In this document: positions 1-7,491 of the stretch, in pieces
Layout of the letters: each line of letters starts with the position of its first letter
Position numbering within the stretch: the stretch's first letter is position 1
Translations under genes and position numbers: made by a program
Source of the DNA: Faeciplasma sp045660445
GTDB lineage: Bacteria > Bacillota > Clostridia > Oscillospirales > Ruminococcaceae
Reading direction: 5' to 3'
NCBI GenBank assembly: GCA_045660445.1
Contig: JAZRDR010000013.1
Span: forward strand, 1 to 64,000
DNA: 64,000 nt
The notes under the pieces: model-generated
Seen by the model: the letters and a program-made list of their open reading frames with translations, nothing else
What the model was told of the DNA's origin: nothing
Database searches by the model: none

Positions 1-23
1 TCCGTTTCGCGGAGTGCTTGACT

Positions 24-52
24 ATCTTACCACAAACCGTTGCGCTTGTCAA
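24..52 (-). promoter_or_regulatory. Strong sigma-A promoter P2 pointing left
   Basis: On the minus strand TTGACA (47-52) and TAAGAT (24-29) are 17 bases apart. With P1 this gives two near-consensus promoters driving transcription out of the left end of the window. Positions 161-322 hold only the upstream region of the hydrolase at 323, with a TATACT box near 286 and a GAAAGGA ribosome binding site; no gene is seen in 1-322. Confidence 0.6.
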
Positions 53-131
53 GTACTTTTTTCAAACTTTTTTTAAAAAAGTTTTTTAATCTCTTGTCTT
101 TCTCGCCTCGGCTCCGTCAGACAGCTTTGTT

Positions 132-160
132 ATGATAGCACTTTCTAGACATAATGTCAA
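132..160 (-). promoter_or_regulatory. Strong sigma-A promoter P1 pointing left
   Basis: Read on the minus strand, TTGACA (155-160) is followed after exactly 17 bases by TATCAT (132-137). It sits about 108 bases upstream of a second promoter in the same direction. Tandem strong promoters of this kind commonly precede rRNA operons. The transcribed gene lies beyond the left edge, so its identity is inferred. Confidence 0.65.
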
Positions 161-322
161 GCGTTTTTTTGCGATTTGTTAGTTTTGTACGAGAAGTTGA
201 ATGTTTGTTAAATCTGACTAAGCCATTTTGATAAATTTATGCACATCTAACCATAAAACGGCATGAATTTAGCGAAATTATGCGGTTATACTATTCATAA
301 AAACTGAAAGGAATTATACAAA

Positions 323-994
323 ATGATATCGAAGAAGCTTTCCTTATACTATATCGCCTGCGCTTTTGTAACGCTTGCGTGTACGGCATTTTTGATCTTG
401 CCTTCACAAAATTCTTTAGTTTTGTCAAAACTCGGCTCTGAGGGTAACGAAGTCAGCGCGATTCAAGAGGCTCTTAAAGACAGAGGCTTATTCAACGGTG
501 ACGTTACCGGATATTATGGGACACAGACACAAGCTGCAGTCAAGAGGTTTCAGAAGATAAAGGGGCTTGCAGTTGACGGTGTTGCCGGCCCTCAGACCTT
601 GGCAGCTCTTGGCGTGAGCATTGGTTCTGTTCCTGCTGCGACTGAGGCCAACATCAATCTGCTTGCCCAGATCATCTCCGCCGAGGCCAGAGGCGAGCCC
701 TACGTCGGACAGGTTGCCGTGGGCGCTGTTATATTAAATAGAATAGAGCATCCATCCTTCCCAAGCACTCTTTCGGGCGTCATCTATCAGAACGGTGCGT
801 TCACAGCAATTGTTGACGGACAGTTTTGGGAGCCTATCGCAGACTCGGCCTATAATGCCGCGCGAGATGCCTTAAACGGCTGGGATCCCACCGGTGGTGC
901 TATATACTATTATAATCCCGCAAAAACCTCGAACAAATTCATGCACTCAAGACCAATCATCACAACTATCGGAGAGCACAGATTTTGCAGTTAA
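323..994 (+). CDS. sleB: SleB-type cell wall hydrolase (spore cortex-lytic enzyme family)
   Basis: Predicted peptidoglycan hydrolase of 223 residues. An N-terminal hydrophobic segment (about 5-26) acts as signal or anchor, then a peptidoglycan-binding-1 repeat (about 39-97, with the VKRFQKIKGL and DGVAGPQT signatures), then a Hydrolase_2 (SleB) domain (about 111-223). E121 and E125 in the SAEARGE motif are the conserved acidic residues; E121 is the likely catalytic one by family comparison. GAAAGGA lies 8-10 bases before the ATG. In spore formers this family degrades cortex at germination, but vegetative paralogues exist, so the sporulation role is inferred. It is shorter than Bacillus SleB and has no YpeB partner alongside. 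A bidirectional terminator follows. Confidence 0.88.
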   Translation: MISKKLSLYYIACAFVTLACTAFLILPSQNSLVLSKLGSEGNEVSAIQEALKDRGLFNGDVTGYYGTQTQAAVKRFQKIKGLAVDGVAGPQTLAALGVSIGSVPAATEANINLLAQIISAEARGEPYVGQVAVGAVILNRIEHPSFPSTLSGVIYQNGAFTAIVDGQFWEPIADSAYNAARDALNGWDPTGGAIYYYNPAKTSNKFMHSRPIITTIGEHRFCS

Positions 995-1015
995 TAAAAT
1001 ATTATATGCAAAAAG

Positions 1016-1045
1016 AAAACGGAAGGTTAATCGCCTTCCGTTTTT
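1016..1045. terminator. Bidirectional intrinsic terminator
   Basis: CGGAAGG (1020-1026) pairs with CCTTCCG (1034-1040), extended by an A-run on the left and T5 on the right. It serves the convergent hydrolase (323-994) and the small minus-strand gene (1053-1175). Confidence 0.85.
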
Positions 1046-1052
1046 ATTGTGT

Positions 1053-1175
1053 TTACTTTTCAACCTCGAAATATTTGTGCATGTGCGGCTCGCAAGCGTC
1101 AAGCGCAAATTTCACAGCAACCAAAACAATAAGTGCGGTGCAAAGCCCGATAAGTATACCTAATAGCTTTTTCAT
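1053..1175 (-). CDS. Small single-pass membrane peptide (40 residues)
   Basis: A short minus-strand reading frame of 40 codons begins at ATG 1175, with GAAAGGACG upstream as ribosome binding site. The product starts MKKLLGILIG, has one hydrophobic segment (about 3-25) and ends in a polar tail containing a cysteine and CEPHMHK. An extended -10 promoter lies about 48 bases upstream and a bidirectional terminator directly downstream, so it has every part of a complete transcription unit. I recognise no family. It could be a membrane-bound small regulator or accessory peptide; no function can be assigned. Support comes from the RBS, promoter and terminator spacing rather than homology. Confidence 0.6.
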   Translation of the reverse strand: MKKLLGILIGLCTALIVLVAVKFALDACEPHMHKYFEVEK

Positions 1176-1222
1176 CCAAAAACGTCCTTTCATTTATAAA
1201 TATGTACCCTTGCTTTGCATGT

Positions 1223-1228
1223 ATTATA
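1223..1228 (-). promoter_or_regulatory. Extended -10 promoter for the 40-residue peptide
   Basis: On the minus strand the sequence TGGTATAAT gives a TG-extended -10 box. No good -35 is present 17 bases upstream. It starts a leader of about 40 bases to the ATG at 1175. Confidence 0.5.
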
Positions 1229-1269
1229 CCACACTTTTGCAAGGAATGGTAGTGTATTTTTAAAATTTC

Positions 1270-1298
1270 TTGATTTTTTAACGCGACCTTAGTATAAT
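1270..1298 (+). promoter_or_regulatory. Promoter for the flippase gene
   Basis: TTGATT (1270-1275) and TATAAT (1293-1298) are spaced 17 bases apart, 44 bases before the TTG start at 1342. Divergent from the promoter of the small peptide. Confidence 0.65.
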
Positions 1299-1341
1299 AC
1301 ACATATACTATTATAATTATATATAAAGGAGGCGGCAGGAT

Positions 1342-2841
1342 TTGTCGCAAAACGCCCCTTCAAATCGCGGCAGCTATATAAAGCTGTTTTCCAATACACT
1401 TGTCTTTGCCATCGGCACTTTTGGTTCAAAGCTGTTGGTTTTGCTCCTTGTTCCGCTTTATACAGCGGCGCTCTCGCCCGATGAATACGGAACGGTTGAC
1501 CTTATCGCTCAGACCGCGAACATCTTGATCCCGATATTCTCTCTTTCAGCCGCCGATGCGGCATTAAGATTCGGGCTTGACACTAAAGACCCCATAAAGC
1601 TTAAAAGGATATATTCAAACTGTTTGGGTATAATCCTGTGCGGAATTGCCGTTATGTCGGCTCTGTTCCCTCTTCTTTCAAAGCTAAGCTACATAAACGG
1701 CTTCTCGCTGATCCTTTTTGTTTATGTATGCACATCAACGCTTAAGCTTTTAAACTCCACTTTTGTAAGAGCCTTGGAAAAGGTGAAGCTCTTTGCTCTC
1801 GACGGTGTTTTAACAACACTCTCGATGCTTATATTAAATATAGTATTCCTTTTGGGCTTCAAATGGGGAATGCAGGGCTATCTTCTTGCAATTGTTTTAA
1901 GCGACCTTATGTCGAGCATATTCTTGTTCTTCTCTGCAGGGCTTTGGCGGTTTATCGAGTTCAAGAAGCCTGATCTTAAGCTTTTAAAGAGCATGATATC
2001 ATATTCGGCACCGCTTATTCCCACAACGCTTTTGTGGCTTATAACCTCAATATCGGACAGGTTTATTATCACGATGTTCCACGGCGAGTATGCAAACGGC
2101 ATAAACTCGATAGCATATAAGATACCGACGATTTTAACAACTGTGTTCACAATGTTTTCGCAGGCGTGGAATATGTCCGCTATAACCGAAAACAAATCGG
2201 GAGAGCGTGAAAGCTTCTATACAAACGTGTTCTCCTTCAACCAGTCGTTTATGTATCTCATTTCGGCGGGAATTTTGCTTTTAAACAAGCCGATAACATA
2301 CCTTTGGGTGGATGAGGCATATCATGAAGCGTATCTTTATTCACCCGTGCTAACAGTCGCAACGGTGTTCACTTGCTTTAACGTTTTCTTGGGCTCGGTA
2401 TACATCGCAGAGAAGAAAACCAAGCGAAGCTTTATAACAAGCCTTGCTGCAGGCGTTATAAACATTGTTTTAAACTTTGCACTCATTCCCAAGTGGGGAA
2501 TCTTGGGCGCGGCGATAGCAACATTCATTTCATATTTTGCCGTGTTCTTCTATCGCTTATTCGACACGAGAAAGCTTATAAAATTCGACTATTCTATGCC
2601 GAAGATACTTATAAATTCCGCAATCATCATTGCAATGGCGTTTGTAAACCGAGTAAGCGGCTGGTGGATGTATCTGTTGCTTTCATTAATGTTTGTAGCA
2701 GTTCTTCTGCTTAACTTTAAAGAGCTTTTAAACATCGCACTTTTGATAATCCCCAAAAAGATTTTAGATAAGGTACCGGCAATAACAAAAATCGCAAACA
2801 AATTACTTTCGCTTAAACTACCGACAATTAAGAAAGGATGA
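1342..2841 (+). CDS. Polysaccharide flippase (MOP/MATE superfamily, Wzx/SpoVB-like)
   Basis: Integral membrane protein of 499 residues with 12-14 predicted hydrophobic helices spread along its length. The N-terminal pattern (YIKLFSNTLVFAIGTFGSKL, then LLVPLYTAALSPDEYG) is characteristic of lipid-linked oligosaccharide flippases of the polysaccharide-biosynthesis family. It would move a polyprenyl-linked glycan across the membrane. The start is TTG, chosen because AAGGAGG (1326-1332) stands 9 bases before it and no ATG fits. No glycosyltransferase genes are adjacent, so the substrate is unknown. The YdbC-like gene follows after 7 bases, probably in the same transcript. Confidence 0.85.
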   Translation: MSQNAPSNRGSYIKLFSNTLVFAIGTFGSKLLVLLLVPLYTAALSPDEYGTVDLIAQTANILIPIFSLSAADAALRFGLDTKDPIKLKRIYSNCLGIILCGIAVMSALFPLLSKLSYINGFSLILFVYVCTSTLKLLNSTFVRALEKVKLFALDGVLTTLSMLILNIVFLLGFKWGMQGYLLAIVLSDLMSSIFLFFSAGLWRFIEFKKPDLKLLKSMISYSAPLIPTTLLWLITSISDRFIITMFHGEYANGINSIAYKIPTILTTVFTMFSQAWNMSAITENKSGERESFYTNVFSFNQSFMYLISAGILLLNKPITYLWVDEAYHEAYLYSPVLTVATVFTCFNVFLGSVYIAEKKTKRSFITSLAAGVINIVLNFALIPKWGILGAAIATFISYFAVFFYRLFDTRKLIKFDYSMPKILINSAIIIAMAFVNRVSGWWMYLLLSLMFVAVLLLNFKELLNIALLIIPKKILDKVPAITKIANKLLSLKLPTIKKG

Positions 2842-2848
2842 TTTTAAA

Positions 2849-3109
2849 ATGGCAGAGCTTAAGTATGAGATCACAGAACACATTGGTGTCCTCTCCGAAA
2901 ACGCAAAGGGTTGGACAAAGGAGCTTAACAAGGTTAGCTGGAATGACTATCCCGCTAAGTATGACCTTAGAGAGTGGTCGCCCGATCACACCAGAATGAA
3001 CAAGGGCATTACTCTTTCAGACGAAGAATTTGAAGCTCTCAAGCGCATCATTTTGGGCGAAGCAGTTGACCCCGACGGCGACGACGTTGACGAAGACGAG
3101 ATCCTTTAA
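2849..3109 (+). CDS. YdbC/PC4-like single-stranded nucleic acid binding protein
   Basis: An 86-residue protein with the YdbC signature: KYDLREWSPDHTRMNKGITL near the middle, followed by LSDEEFEALK and a strongly acidic tail (DPDGDDVDEDE). Lactococcal YdbC adopts the PC4 (p15) coactivator fold and binds single-stranded DNA; the same role is inferred. RBS AAAGGATGA precedes the ATG. It is downstream of the flippase and probably co-transcribed, with no evident functional link. A strong terminator follows. Confidence 0.78.
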   Translation: MAELKYEITEHIGVLSENAKGWTKELNKVSWNDYPAKYDLREWSPDHTRMNKGITLSDEEFEALKRIILGEAVDPDGDDVDEDEIL

Positions 3110-3128
3110 CAGCAAGCATACTTAAAAT

Positions 3129-3157
3129 CGGAAGGCAAATATGCCTTCCGGTTTTTT
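3129..3157 (+). terminator. Intrinsic terminator after the YdbC-like gene
   Basis: CGGAAGGCA (3129-3137) and TGCCTTCCG (3142-3150) form a 9-bp stem with a 4-base loop, followed by a T-run (3152-3157). Confidence 0.88.
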
Positions 3158-3390
3158 ATTTGCCGCGGCCACGCCGTCGCACTTTGCCTTGCGGCACACG
3201 CGCCGGCACTCGCCGCTTAAAAGCTCAGCCGCCCGACTGCCGGCGAAGCCGATCGGCGCAAGCATGCGCCGACCAAGCGGCAAAGCGCCATGCGCTTTGC
3301 CGCAAGCGCGCCCTGCGGGCGCGCGGGCTTCGCCCCGAATTCGGCGCAAGTCGCACCGCAAGTGCGGTGGCGCCGAATCCACACTTTGTT
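3158..3390. repeat. GC-rich island of nested hairpins
   Basis: This gene-free stretch is far richer in G and C than the neighbouring genes and is packed with perfect inverted repeats. Examples: GCGGCAAAGCGC (3277-3288) with its complement at 3292-3303; GCGCGCCC (3306-3313) with 3317-3324; ATTCGGCGC (3339-3347) with 3370-3378, enclosing CACCGCA/TGCGGTG. Open frames here appear on both strands without ribosome binding sites and are compositional. Similar islands lie at 21945-22010 and 61405-61560, sharing pieces such as GGGCTTCGCCC. It resembles a REP/BIME-type repeat cluster. Confidence 0.65.
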
Positions 3391-3399
3391 GTAACAAAC

Positions 3400-3431
3400 A
3401 AAAAGCCTGCCCACCAAACGGTGAGCAGGCA
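3400..3431 (-). terminator. Terminator for the transglutaminase lipoprotein genes
   Basis: GCCTGCCCACC (3405-3415) pairs with GGTGAGCAGGC (3420-3430) with one mismatch. The A-rich flank at 3395-3404 becomes the U-tract on the minus strand. Confidence 0.75.
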
Positions 3432-3444
3432 ATTTTAATTTTTA

Positions 3445-5151
3445 TCAGTCTTTATAAAGTCTGAAGGTGATAACGTAAGCCTTCGAAACCTTGCCCTTCT
3501 TAACGGTGTCATACTCGTTTGTGTAATCCTCAAGCAAGTCCTTAAACTTAGCGCCAGTCCAAGCCGAGTCAACCTTGTCAAAGAGGGATTTGCTGGACAT
3601 TCTGATGGTTACGTATTCGATGTCTCCGTCAGACTTGGCAGCAGCCTTTGCAAGATCCTTAAGCATTGCTTCAACCTCGTCATAAGAGGTTACGTAGCAA
3701 TCGTTAACTCTGTACCAGTCATACTTTGTTGCTGTGCAGGAAGGATCCTTAAAGAACTTAACGTCATAAACCTCAGTTCTTGTGTCTTCGATATATTCAT
3801 CAGTTACCATGAAGTAGGTGTATGCTACATAGTCAGGGTCAGCAGTCTGAGCAGCGCCATAGGGGTCGTCCCAAGTCGGGTCGATGTTATACCACTTGCC
3901 GTCAACGTTAACCTTAACCCAAATGTGAAGTGCTGTTTCGCCGATACCTTCAGCAAAGCTTACTTCATATCCTGCCTTTGCAAGCAAATAGAACAAGCCC
4001 TTTGCATAGCCCAAGCAGGTTGCCTGGCCGTCTACGATAGCGCCATATGCGGTGTTAGGCCACATTGTCTTGCCCCACTTGTCTCTGTCATTGTCATAGC
4101 TGTGTTCGTCAGCAGCGCAGTTCTTAACGAGCCAATCGTGCAAGTACTGGATCTTTTCATAATCGCTCCAAGAGCTCTTAAGCTTGCCGATAACCTTATC
4201 AGTAGCATCTCTAAGCTCCTTAACCATTGTGTCGCCCTGCTTTTCAGTGTCAACGTAATAGTCAACCTGAACGCCTACGAGCTTGCCGGAAGAATTCTTA
4301 ACAGCATAGATCTTGTTAACGTAGCTATATTCAACTGCGATAACAGGCAAGAAGAAATCTGCAAAGTCGCCCGATTCCTCAACTGTAAGCAAAGGAGAAA
4401 TGTCTATATTGACCTTATAATTTCTAACGCCCGACATGATCTCAGAAAGAACCTGCTTATAGCTTTCCTTATAAAGAGCATCATACATATAGCCCCAGCC
4501 GTTTTCCTTAACCCAAGCATCGCTTGCAGTAACCTGGGTGATGGGATCATTGCCCAAATTAGGCTCATCATCAGGAACAACTGTAACGTCATCGTCGTCA
4601 TCGGGAACAACTACAGGTTCGTCATCGTCAACAACAACGTCTTCCTCATCCTCAGGAGCTTCATCAGTAATGTAAACATTGCTTACATATCCAACCTTTC
4701 CGTCAACAAGGATCTGATACCAACCGGTGGAAGCACGACCTGTAACGGTTACAGCTTCGCCTTCTTTAAGGGTGTCGATCTTGTCAAAGTCGGTCGAGGG
4801 GCCACTTCTTACGTTAAGAGAAATGGTTGCATACATTGTTGTGTCTTCCATCTCCTCAACGGTGAAGTTGTTCTTATCCTCAGTGGTTGTTGTAGCTTCT
4901 GTGGTGGTTGCTTCGGTGGTAGTTGCTTCAGTGGTAGTCGTAGGTTCTGTGGTAGTAACCTCAGGGGTGGTGGTAGTGTCTTCGGTTGTGGTGCTAGGGT
5001 CATCGGTAACGTCAGGAATGTCGGTAACGATGGGGTCACCCGAAACCAAGGAATCATCGGGAAGGTCCTCGATATCGCCGCAAGCGCAAAGCATTGTGAA
5101 TGTCATAACCAATGCCAAAGCAAGTGCCGCAAGTCTTTTAAATGTGTTCAT
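3445..5151 (-). CDS. Lipoprotein with SH3b and transglutaminase-like domains
   Basis: A 568-residue exported protein. Order: signal peptide with lipobox ending LCAC (C24 lipidated); threonine/glutamate-rich linker (about 54-92) built from repeated TTTEA units; bacterial SH3 domain (about 106-163, NVRSGPSTDF and GWYQI); very acidic linker (165-205); a transglutaminase-like domain toward the C-terminus with C379 (GQATCLGYAKG), H409 (ALHIWVK) and D424 (NIDPTWDDP) as the Cys-His-Asp triad. Such proteins act on the cell surface as peptidases or crosslinkers, or bind peptidoglycan through SH3; the exact reaction is unknown. AGGAGG precedes the ATG. It begins 23 bases after a paralogue and is probably transcribed with it. 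Confidence 0.85.
   Translation of the reverse strand: MNTFKRLAALALALVMTFTMLCACGDIEDLPDDSLVSGDPIVTDIPDVTDDPSTTTEDTTTTPEVTTTEPTTTTEATTTEATTTEATTTTEDKNNFTVEEMEDTTMYATISLNVRSGPSTDFDKIDTLKEGEAVTVTGRASTGWYQILVDGKVGYVSNVYITDEAPEDEEDVVVDDDEPVVVPDDDDDVTVVPDDEPNLGNDPITQVTASDAWVKENGWGYMYDALYKESYKQVLSEIMSGVRNYKVNIDISPLLTVEESGDFADFFLPVIAVEYSYVNKIYAVKNSSGKLVGVQVDYYVDTEKQGDTMVKELRDATDKVIGKLKSSWSDYEKIQYLHDWLVKNCAADEHSYDNDRDKWGKTMWPNTAYGAIVDGQATCLGYAKGLFYLLAKAGYEVSFAEGIGETALHIWVKVNVDGKWYNIDPTWDDPYGAAQTADPDYVAYTYFMVTDEYIEDTRTEVYDVKFFKDPSCTATKYDWYRVNDCYVTSYDEVEAMLKDLAKAAAKSDGDIEYVTIRMSSKSLFDKVDSAWTGAKFKDLLEDYTNEYDTVKKGKVSKAYVITFRLYKD
4876..4992 (-). repeat. Low-complexity Thr/Glu-coding repeat
   Basis: Imperfect short repeats encode the TTTEA/TTTTE linker (residues 54-92) of the SH3/transglutaminase lipoprotein. 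The unit is in frame and length changes would keep the frame, so it is a candidate for length variation between strains. Confidence 0.7.
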
Positions 5152-5174
5152 GTTTATCCTCCTGTCAAAAATTA

Positions 5175-6419
5175 TTAGTCTTCGTTATATTTCATGGTTA
5201 AGGTCATCGTTAAGATATCGTCCTTAACGGTCTTTGTCCACGAATTAGTGATAAGATCTTCGGCGCCGGTTGCGTCCTGAGCTCTTATAAGGATCTTTTG
5301 CATCTCATAGCTTCCCGAGAAGAGCTTTTCCTTTGCTTCTTCATGAAGCTCGCTTGTAGCACATCTTAAATAGATATACTTTTTGCCTTCCTTAGCATTT
5401 GCAGTTGCCTGCTCTTCAATGATCCTTACAACGTCATCAAATGTTTCGGCATAATATCCGCTCATGATATGATAGTTAAGATCCATCGAATCAGCATTAG
5501 GAAGTGTATAATATCTGCTCTCGTGAACAGCAACGTGTCCCTTCAAAAGCTCAACGCTGTCGATCATAAAGTAGTCATAGCAGATGTAGTCAAGAGAATC
5601 CTTGCCGTCAGGGTCGCCCCAAGTCGGGTCGATTACGTACCACTTGCCGTCAGAAGTCTTAACATAGTTCCATTTGTGGGTAACGCTTGTGTCGTCACCG
5701 ATACCGGTGATAAACACAGTCTCAAATCCTGCACCTGCAAGCAAAAGGTGCATAGCGTCAGCATAGCCCTGGCAGGTTGCCTTACCTTCGATAAGAGCGC
5801 CAAACGCCGAGAAGGGGCTCATTGCTTCGGTGCTGTAATCACAGTTCAAAACAAGCCAGTCGTGCAGATACAAAAGCTTTTCGTAATCGGTGCCGTCAGG
5901 CATTCCCGATACGACCTGCTGTACGTTTCGCTTGATCGCTTCGGTTCTTGAAAAAGCTTCTTCCTCATAATTAACGTTATAAGACAGCGTGATTCCGATA
6001 ACCTTGCCGGTTGCATCGTCCAAATGCTTTTTATAGGTGCTCGAAGCATATGTATATCCTGTCGTGCAGTTGGATACAAGTGCCAAGAAGTCAGTGATCT
6101 CTTCATTGGGCACGCCAACGCTTAACGAGCAGTATATCTCAACGTTTTTAATGGCGTTCATTACCTCGCCCAAATTGTATCTTGTGTCCTCATCAAGCTC
6201 AGCCCAGATATATTCAAGACCGTTATCCTCGATAAAGCCAAGATCAAAGGGATAAGGGTTTTCATCAGGCACTTCCTCAGGAGGGGTGTCCACAACATCC
6301 TCGGTGCTGGGGGTGTTCACGGGATCGTCATTTACAGGAGTGTCATCAATCTGCTGTCCGCATCCAACCATTGTCAGTGCAAGAGCAGCAGTCAATAAAA
6401 TACAAAGAATTCTCTTCAT
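5175..6419 (-). CDS. Transglutaminase-like lipoprotein (paralogue)
   Basis: A 414-residue lipoprotein with lipobox MVGC (C20), an acidic proline-rich linker (about 24-56), and a C-terminal transglutaminase-like domain with triad C216 (GKATCQGYAD), H248 (SVTHKWNYV) and D264 (VIDPTWGDP). The region YEKLLYLHDWLV matches YEKIQYLHDWLV of the neighbour, showing duplication; this copy lacks the SH3 domain and Thr-rich linker. The start is ATG 6419, preceded by AAAGGAA and followed directly by a signal peptide; an upstream in-frame start would place 17 extra residues before it. A TTGACT/TATTAT promoter lies upstream and serves both genes. Confidence 0.85.
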   Translation of the reverse strand: MKRILCILLTAALALTMVGCGQQIDDTPVNDDPVNTPSTEDVVDTPPEEVPDENPYPFDLGFIEDNGLEYIWAELDEDTRYNLGEVMNAIKNVEIYCSLSVGVPNEEITDFLALVSNCTTGYTYASSTYKKHLDDATGKVIGITLSYNVNYEEEAFSRTEAIKRNVQQVVSGMPDGTDYEKLLYLHDWLVLNCDYSTEAMSPFSAFGALIEGKATCQGYADAMHLLLAGAGFETVFITGIGDDTSVTHKWNYVKTSDGKWYVIDPTWGDPDGKDSLDYICYDYFMIDSVELLKGHVAVHESRYYTLPNADSMDLNYHIMSGYYAETFDDVVRIIEEQATANAKEGKKYIYLRCATSELHEEAKEKLFSGSYEMQKILIRAQDATGAEDLITNSWTKTVKDDILTMTLTMKYNED

Positions 6420-6504
6420 TGATCCGTTCCTTTCATTAAATGCTTTTGTTCTATACAATTTATAATACAACTTAAATGCCTATTATATTGCAACGTCTTT
6501 TCTA

Positions 6505-6533
6505 ATAATAGACCTAAAATTCTTCAAAGTCAA
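6505..6533 (-). promoter_or_regulatory. Promoter for the transglutaminase lipoprotein pair
   Basis: On the minus strand TTGACT (6528-6533) and TATTAT (6505-6510) are separated by 17 bases, about 86 bases before the start at 6419. Confidence 0.6.
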
Positions 6534-6566
6534 TAACATGGATAAAACTTAATAATTCTTAACATT

Positions 6567-7478
6567 TTAATCTAATTCCGCAGCCAAAAAGTTAACAATT
6601 TCAGCGATCGAAACGGTGGGAATCTCAAACTCTGAAAGATCTATCGCCATGTATGTAACCTCGTCACCGAACATCTCTATAATTGCTTCACTCGCTTCCT
6701 CGTCTTCATCAAGCAAGCTGTTATAAAAGACTATATCGGGCGAAAGCTCGCTCACTTCATCCTCTGAAACGAAGAATTTAGTTGCGGCCTCTCTTAAATT
6801 TGTTCCGAACACGCTTAAAACGTCGGATTCAAGCGTTTGGCCGTGAGAAAGTATCAGCTCACCGTCAGAATTGATGCCCTTAATGCAAACAAAGCTTTTG
6901 TTAACGCCTTTCCCCTTGGCAAGAGTCATAGCCTCGTCAAGCTCGGAAAGTGCGGAGAGCGCAATATTTTGCGAATCCACAGCGCCATAAAACATCAGCG
7001 AAAGGTGAATATACATCTGGCAAAGCTCGGCATAGCTGTCAGGCGAGTCAAGCTCCAAAACTCTTATTCCTGCCTGGCTCAGCTTCACCTTGTCGCTTGA
7101 AGCTATCGGCGAGTGAGTTATAACAAGCTCGGGCGCAAGAGCCTTTATAGCCTCGATATCAGGATGTGCTGCACTTCCTACCTTAGAAAGAGAGCTCGTC
7201 TCTGACGGCGAGGTGCAATAATCGCTTACGGCAACAAGCCTGTCAAACACATTAAGGTCATACATCGCCCTTGTTATCGAGGGCGAGAGCGAAGCCACCT
7301 TAACGGGGGCTTTGTCAAATGACTCGGTGCCAATGCCGACGGGATAAGCCGCTTTTTCGGGAGGGGTGTCCGTTTGCACGATGTCATCGGGACGGTCGTT
7401 TGTTATGTCGTCGCAGGCAACAAGCGTGAATAGCATAAGTCCTGCACATATCAAAGCAAAAACCTTTTTAAACTTCAT
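6567..7478 (-). CDS. ABC transporter substrate-binding lipoprotein (BtuF/FhuD-like)
   Basis: A 303-residue lipoprotein with lipobox LVAC followed by an acidic linker and a class III periplasmic-binding domain. The segment KVASLSPSITRAMYDLNVFD, followed by VAVSDYC and then IEAIKALAPELVI, is typical of vitamin B12/iron-chelate binding proteins. It would deliver a metal chelate or cobamide to an ABC importer, but no permease or ATPase gene is nearby, so the ligand is unknown. Two adjacent ATGs are possible (7481, 7478); the second stands 5 bases from AGGAG and is preferred. It starts 14 bases after tsaD, apparently the last gene of the RNA-modification operon. Confidence 0.78.
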   Translation of the reverse strand: MKFKKVFALICAGLMLFTLVACDDITNDRPDDIVQTDTPPEKAAYPVGIGTESFDKAPVKVASLSPSITRAMYDLNVFDRLVAVSDYCTSPSETSSLSKVGSAAHPDIEAIKALAPELVITHSPIASSDKVKLSQAGIRVLELDSPDSYAELCQMYIHLSLMFYGAVDSQNIALSALSELDEAMTLAKGKGVNKSFVCIKGINSDGELILSHGQTLESDVLSVFGTNLREAATKFFVSEDEVSELSPDIVFYNSLLDEDEEASEAIIEMFGDEVTYMAIDLSEFEIPTVSIAEIVNFLAAELD

Positions 7479-7491
7479 CATTTCTCCTTAT

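Noticed and set aside
3141..3464. Several overlapping open frames on both strands in the GC-rich island
   Set aside because: No ribosome binding sites, low-complexity Arg/Ala composition and frames on all strands; explained by GC-rich palindromes.
4876..4992. Repeat array considered as CRISPR
   Set aside because: Units are short, in frame and without spacers; they encode a Thr-rich linker.
3925..5178. A 417-codon open frame antisense to the SH3/transglutaminase lipoprotein
   Set aside because: The sense frame has a signal peptide, SH3 and catalytic triad; the antisense product is Cys/Gly-rich nonsense from the Thr-repeat.
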